A stretch of DNA of 29,015 nt, from contig CAXNAD020000114.1 of assembly GCA_964200185.2 (NCBI GenBank), forward strand, positions 1-29,015, written 5' to 3'. The number at the start of each line of letters is the position of its first letter. Positions within the stretch are counted from its first letter, which is position 1. Positions 11,801-19,700 of the stretch are shown piece by piece. A program made the position numbers and the translations under genes. Below the pieces are notes generated by a model. That model worked only from the letters and a program-made list of their open reading frames with translations, did not search any database and was not told where the DNA came from. The DNA is from Choristocarpus tenellus KU-1152 (Eukaryota; Phaeophyceae).

Positions 11801-13699
11801 TGACTAACATTATAATAACATAGTAAATGGATTGTACAGTATCTCATCGCATCAAAACCATGTTAGTACCACACACACACATATCTCAATATATTGTCCC
11901 TAAAGCAGCCAGTCAAGGAGATACCACCACCAATAATACTACACCATACCAAGATCAATGCGTGTAAAAATGAGAGGGTATGCAGTGACAAGCGGACTGT
12001 TTTCACTGATTCAATTTTATCAAAAGTATTAAAAAAATCTCACCCTCCTTTCTGGTTGCCTTTTTTCCCCTCCTTGATGCGTTCTACCACCCTCAGCATC
12101 GCCTCCCAGGCTTCCCTTTCCTCACCCTTTACCCTCATATCCTTGGCCAGGTGCTTTCCACCAGCCTCCAACCTAACCCAGGTCTGGTGCAAACCCCACA
12201 GGGCCTCCAATGCACCCTGTTGCCCCTCCCCTGGGGAAGACGCTGGCAGCTCCCAGAAGAAGGGTTTGACTGCTATGTCTCCAGCAAGGGAAAAAAACTT
12301 AGTGGCACAGGCCTCCCTCACCTTAGAAGGCAAGGGAGGTGCTACATTTATGAAAGATATGGGTTCGTTGCCATCCCAGCAGGTATATATAGAGAGGGAT
12401 AGATGACAGGGGGAGGAGGGAGCAGGGGGCAGGAGGCAGAGTTGATATGCAATGATGAAGAAGGCAACAATGCTACACCAATCAAAAAGAGGATAAGAGG
12501 TGCAATACATCTGTCCTTGTAACCCCAACCCCAACCCTACCTCTCATTACACTACACTGCACTAACAAAATCGCCTTTCCCCCCTTCAGAGGTTGCAGCA
12601 CAACAGACTGTCTTAATTCCATTTCTTTTATCTCACCAGAGCTGCCTTGATCAAAGAAAGCCATTTCTAGGAAAAAACTTGCAGTATTGGTAAGGCGTTT
12701 CCCCTTGGAAACGCCTCCTCTCGCCAAGGAATGCAATGCCTCTACAGCCTGCTGCCTCTCTGCAACAGAGCCTTGTGCACTCTCTTCATCAGTTACATCA
12801 GTTTCAGGACTGTTCTCAGATACAGCAGTCACTGGTTCAGCATTGTCATCATTAGAGTTGCCATCAGAAGCTTCCACTCCTATCAGCACAACACAGGATG
12901 GAAATGGTAGCAAAAAGAAAAAATAGTGAAAGAGGGGGGGAGGGGGGGGGACAAGAATCAATGCTAACACAACCACACTTTCATTTGAGTATTATGTTTG
13001 TAGGTTGGTCAGTATGATTCACAAAAACATTCCTCACTTTCAAGATGTCCATTCCATCCTCACCCAAAGCAAATGGCAAGATATTGGTAGAGGGGTCCTC
13101 CCACAGTCAAGGAGGGAAGTGCTTCATTTCTCCAAACACGGCAAGATCCAACCAAAATAATAAAAAAAGAACTGAGAGGATTCAAGATATGTAGCATAGA
13201 TTAATTTTGTTCATGTAGCTGACACAACCACAACGACTCTTAGGCAACTACATAGAGTATTTTTTAGTGAGATGGGAATTCACAACCACACTATGGTCAA
13301 ACCTTGTTTCAAGAACACCCACCCTTCTTGCCGGTCCCATTTTCCACCAAGGAGTCTCCTTGGACTCCACTGTGTGTACCCTCCACCACACCCTTGAGGA
13401 AGGACATATGTCTGTCCACAGCATCCTGACAAGAAAACATAAATAAAAACATAAATTCAGAACGACCAAACAAAATAAATCAACATCACTCTCAAAAAAA
13501 GGATTCAGTACACTCTAAGGAAGACAGGTGTATGTAGCTGTTTGATAATTGTAACTGCCATCAGAAAAAACGTCAAAAACGTCAAAAAGCAATGGCAGTT
13601 ACAATTATCGACCATGCACATGTGTGAGGGAAAGATAACTGTTAGTAATTAAAAAAAGGGGCCAAAGTATCTGGGGGGGGGGGGGNNNNNNNNNNAAGA

Positions 13700-13743
<44 letters not shown>

Positions 13744-16700
13744 GGTGGTGGTTTGTGAGGGGGCGTCCGTTTCTGTCAAACAAATCTTTTTCTTTGCGGA
13801 CATTTCAAATCCAACACGTGTGACCAAATCACACAAAAAAAAGGAAAATCGAAAAAAGAGTGAAAAATGGATGCCGACCCCCCCCCCCAGATACTTCTCC
13901 TCAAAATCAGTTACAATGTACCACACATAACTTGTTTTTTCCTTGTGTCAATTTTTCAACCATGCAATACAGTGAAATACAGTGAATGAGAACACATCAG
14001 TCGCTACATACTCAGCCAATCAGAGACAGTGAATACTTTGAGGGTGCAATTGAGTCATGCATCATCTCTTCTTCATATTACACCTAGGAAATTCATCTAA
14101 GCACAGCAACCCCCAAAATGCCACTACTCCTGAACCGGTAGGTATGAAGTGATATCCATTCCATGGGCACTAGTGTGGTTGAAAGACATCTACATCTACA
14201 TCTCCCATATATACATATATTTTCTGACATACCTCTCCCATGTGTGCTACAATCCGTTCAATGACCTTCACCCCTGTGCGGGCATCAAATCGAAGTGTTC
14301 CTCTCCTGAGAAGACATGCCACAACCTCTAGTTGCACCTGAGTACAGCCGGCAGACAAATGTATCATACTACATCAAGACAAATGTATCATATTACATCA
14401 AGACAAATGTATCATACTACATCAAGACAAATGTATCATACTACATCAAGACAAATGTATCATATTGCATCAAGACAAATGTATCATATTGTACATCAAG
14501 ACAAATGTATCATATTACATCAAGACAAATGTATCATATTGCATCAAGACAAATGTATCATACTACATCAAGACAAATGTATCATACTACATCAAGACAA
14601 ATGTATCATACTACATCAAGACAAATGCATCATATTGCATCAAGACAAATGTATCCCATCCCCCGTAGAGAGGCAAGGGGAAACCTTGGATTGTATCATA
14701 TTGCATCAAGCAATGGTTTCAATGTACACAAAAAAATTAATATGTTCTTATATATTAGATTGCAACTCGGACATCAAGGAACCTTTAGAACCCTTTGAAA
14801 AACTGCTTTAGACCTAATGTTGTAATAATGCTTCATAAAAAATGTGCATACAAAACAATAACAAAAAATTAGAGCAAGAAATCAAAAAAGCAGTAGTTAA
14901 TCCAACTCAACTGAGCTCACCATACCCATAGTATGGTATTCAATAGTATGCACTTTTTACAACACGTATTGAAGGAACTGTCCCATCTGCCAATCAATCC
15001 ACTCTCTCAAATAATTTTCATACCACCTCTCAATACCTACATATATTTCTACCTCAATTCCTCAAGGCAGCCAAACACCAAACACCTCCCCATCCTTTTC
15101 AAACACAGGCATCCCAAAAAATGACCACACCTACCTTCACAACCTCTCCAAACGAAAAGCAATGCAATATGTACCTTGTCATATTCACAAGAACATTCTC
15201 AGATTTTTCCACAACTTTGCTTTTATTAAAAGTAGCACCTGTCGAGGATGATACACTCCTACACTACAAAATAGAAATAAAAAATCTCAACCTCCTTGGT
15301 TACAAAGCATGATAATCTGACAACCAGGGAAATCAAAACATCAATTTGACTTGAAAAAAATTATTGAAGGATTTGAAGAAAAAAAATATACCACACTTGT
15401 ATTCAAGCTTGAATACCCTAACCCTAAAATATCAAAAAAATAATGTTACATAATACTTGTGAATGACTGAAATACCTACGACTCTACATCTTATTCTGCT
15501 TGGACACCTGTGGGCTGAACCAATTGAAAACCTCGTACTATCAATAGCATTAACCACTTCCATTAATGTGTGCTATCTATCAATAGCATTAACCTTAGAT
15601 TTGTTAATATTAACAAAAAGTCTGAACAACTCAAAAGAGTAATAAAAAGATTCACTTAACACCACATTCTTGTGAAAAAATGAACCAATCAAGCATCACT
15701 CCTCAATTTTCAGTTTCAAATAGTCGAAATAAATAAAATAATAAATTCAAATCATTGCAATTGAATCACTAGGAATCACAATATCTCTCTCTCTTTCTTC
15801 CACACACACACAAAAAACTCACACCTAGATCGCCTTCCGCTTTCCACAACAGTATGCATTACCTCTTCATCATCATCAATTATAGCCGGGAGCTGGTTCA
15901 GCGTGAGGATCACAAGCTCGTGTAAATAGTTCTTCTCACTCTGTGCATGATTGAGCAAGAGCCTCACTATGCCAGTAGACAGGACTTGCCACACACCAGA
16001 TGCAGGCACACAAGCGATCACCTTCAACAAAAAGTAAAAAATATTTTCTTATTCTTAAAGGATCTTCAAGATAAGGTTAGGGTGAGAGATTTTTTTTTTT
16101 TGTGAGAAGTCTAAACGTAACATTGTTGACCAATAAGGAGTCAGGAATCTCTTCACAATATAAAAAATACGTGTGTGGTGTCAATTGAGTCAGCATATTG
16201 GTGTAACTGCCAAAAGGAGTAAAATGATGGCTGTTATACGAAAGGTTGTGCTGACATGGTCACTGGTACACTGTGTAACACTGTACTAACCTCGTGAAAC
16301 CCTCTTATCTTCTATCTTCAGGGGGAAAAAAAACAAGGTGACAAAGACTATTTTTTTTTAAATTAAAAATTCGCCGACAGAAGCATGGAGCTTCAAATAA
16401 AATCAGAATTGAGCTAGTATTCACACCTGATTGGATCTATAAACACTCAGAAAAGAAAGGAGAGTGATCTTGGAGGGTGAGTACTGAATTCATCCTCCTT
16501 AGGACAAGACCACTATCAGTAGTGTTTAACAGACAAATGTCCCTGCACCGGTGATAAGTACATGTTGATACTGATTAACTTAGTGTTGATACTGATTAAC
16601 TTAGTGTTGATACTGATTAACTTAGTGTTGATACTGATTAACTTTCAAACCTTCCAAGTTCACTACGGTCTGTGTGACATAAAATGAGTACGTATCACGC

Positions 16701-19700
16701 TAAAATGCACTAGAAATAAATAAAATACACTCAATTCAAGAAGTTTACAAGTCATATCAAGAGTCATATCTAAGAGGATGACTGCACCAACCAACAACAA
16801 ATAGTAATGCCAAAAAGCATCCCTAACCCTAACCCTAACCCTGTGAGCACTATAATATTAACATATACTAGAAGTATATACTAGTGTACATGTAATCCAC
16901 ACTATTCATCAATCTCACTCTTACAGTGTATGACATGTGCAACCAATATGCCTCTTGGCATCGAGAACTGATCACCCTTGCATCAGCACCAAACGCTGAC
17001 AAATAATAAAATAGTTGAAGGATCGTCTTGGGACAATCATGAATAAATAAATAAATAACAGATATAAGCTCTAAATCAACATAGTCCGGAACTGCACTGA
17101 TCAGGAAATACATCTTGAAACTCTTCACACTATAAAATAATTAAAATCTCAATAACACGACGAAATGATACATCTGGTTACAAAGTTGGTTTAAAAAAAG
17201 CACAGCACCAACACACTTACCTCAAGTGTACTAATCACAACCACGCTAATCAAGGGCATACATAAAATATTTATTAACATCCTCCATCAATACTCTTAAC
17301 TCTCCTGTTTATTTTTTTCTGACATATTTCCAATTACTGGAACAGCCTACAAGTTAAAAAAGTCAATAGCAAACACTAAAAAGAACACTAATAAGGAAAT
17401 GGCATGCCTTTAACCAATAAAACCATAATAATATTAATAATAATAATAGTAGTAGTTGTTGCAGACCTGCTTCAGAAGCAAAATGGCAGTCCCTTTCAAG
17501 TTGAGGCTTCCTGAAGTGAGGGTGCTGTCAACAACAATGTTCCAGACCTTTTTTACACAATGAGAGTTCACAACCAAGAGGAGAGGCAGTAAAATTCAGC
17601 ACGGAAAAATAAATTACAAAAATTTATACATTAAAGGGATTGTAGAGTTAACATTAATTAGAGGTTATCTCAAAAGGTTCAATGTATCCAACTGGAATCA
17701 GCAACAATCAAAACACAGCATACAGTGCAAGCAGTGATCAGGAAGTGGCAAAAGGAAATACAAAACAATTTTCATCAGAATGCACAGCATGCATACATGC
17801 ACAAGAAGAGAAAACAACAAACAAATTGTATGCTTACTATCATTATCATTATTATTAAAATAAAATCAAAACAGTCACTGCTAATACCATTCACCATACC
17901 ATTAACAAGAAACAAGGTGAGATCAACAGAGCAAGATATGGCGTAAGATAGGGTCGGGGATAACGCCTACCATCATACTAGATAGTATATACAAACTCTT
18001 GAACTGCTTACAGCATCAGATTCAACACCATTTTTGCCCTGTAGTACTATAATAGCATAAGAGTGAGCAAAGAATGCAACAAGAAATGCATCCTCATCTG
18101 GATTAAACAGCCAGAGGTACTATTGAGATTTTAAAATACAAGCAGTGTTGACAGTATTTGACCAATAGAGTCAAGAACAAAACTAGCACCCACGATAAAT
18201 ATTGCAATGAGGTGCCTGCAACACATGGGGCAAGGTGCTGCCTAAACCATTCTATGTTTGGAGTTTTATTAGAGGACATACTACAAAGTTTTTTAGTCCA
18301 CAGTATCAAGTACAACAAACCAGTTGAGTGACTTCAACCTGTACATTCTACCACCTGACAAGGTGGGATAGTATTGTGTTGGTAGACCTACTGTGAAAAT
18401 AAAATGAAGTGGACACGCGTCAAGTAGTCAAGCCTCAAACAAATATGAGATTGGGGGAGGGGGACAGACTTGAGGTACCCACACAAGACACTGCTGGTTA
18501 TGTTTTCAGTTGGAAGAGTGGTATACTCATAGACAGTAAAACCTTCAAGTTTAGGTTCAGGGTATCTGGCGATGATTATGAATAGTATGTAAGAGTTCTG
18601 GGAGGTATCAACATCAATACAGTCATGTTCTTATATGTCCCAGAATGGGAGGCATTATATAGTAGCTATCCTAACCCTAACCCTATCTTTGAGAGATCAA
18701 AAGTAAGCCCTAACCCTAGGGCTGTACCTCGTGAAAGACAGCTAAACTACTAGCATGGTGGTTATGGACACAAAATTGCTTTATACATATGGAATTGCCC
18801 TTTGTACCCAGCAAACACCACAACAAAAATGAACACGAAAATGTTTCCTACACATGGGAAGGCAGCGATGTGTTGTACCCAAGCCTTAACATTACATGAT
18901 AAAAAGAGTAATAATACTACCCATAAAACACACTCACAAAGAATCCAAACAAAACACCATGTCTTCAAAGCACCAGATAAGATAACACGTAACACACCTA
19001 TATTCCCAACACATACTCACTTCTCCCAGGCGTGACAGGCGTTTTGGCCCCATGGATCCACGACCTGGCCACTTCACCCCCCCAACCCTGGGAGTCAAGC
19101 CCACATCCTCCCACAATAGCTTCCAGACAGCATGAACCTTTGGAAATGATGCTGCTGAAAGCTTGAGCACTGGTATCAGCTCCTAAATGTACATGTGGAT
19201 CACAGGTTTGAGCAACAGTGGGCACATCATGAATCAAGGGTCCAATAAGTATTACACTCACCACCATTGATGGTTCAAGGATGTGCCTCCCTCAGCATCC
19301 TTCGAAAAGATAGAGTTCTGAGTGCATTCCACAGCTACCTTCTACACAAATTGCGTAGGTAAGTAGTACTAAGGTTGAAATGTGCCCTGGAAAGGCATAG
19401 CCAGCATAGGGTTGTTGAGGGTTTATCTCAAGAAGATCCACCATTCCATACCAAAAAAAGGATCATTCATCTGCTTGGGGACAAGAACCTAACAGACTTT
19501 GATACCTGATCACTGATTGAAGTCTGTGTGTGTGAGACCTACCAAGCAATTTGTGCATCTTTGTTGATATCATCGCTATTAATGGTACTATTTGTGCCAC
19601 TTTCCAGGTGACCTATTGTAAACTCTGCGTTACAAAAATGCATGTGTCAAGCCAAGGTCAGATACGACAAAGGTCAGAGTAAAGTCTTTATATCCATCAT

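Noticed and set aside
13024-13110. Possible extra POL5 exon reading DPLSTNILPFALGEDGMDILK-like sequence
   Set aside because: No acceptor gives a phase consistent with both neighbours, and joining 13323 directly to 12879 is in frame.
13642-13926. Proline-rich minus ORF containing unknown residues
   Set aside because: Product of the G homopolymer and the N gap in the inverted-repeat element.
14353-14656. CRISPR-like array
   Set aside because: Units are contiguous 24-bp tandem copies without spacers, in a eukaryotic intron.
14316-14811. Overlapping 160-codon repeat ORFs (SYYIK-type units)
   Set aside because: A 24-bp minisatellite has no frame-breaking stops, so all frames stay open; it lies in an intron of the opposite-strand gene.
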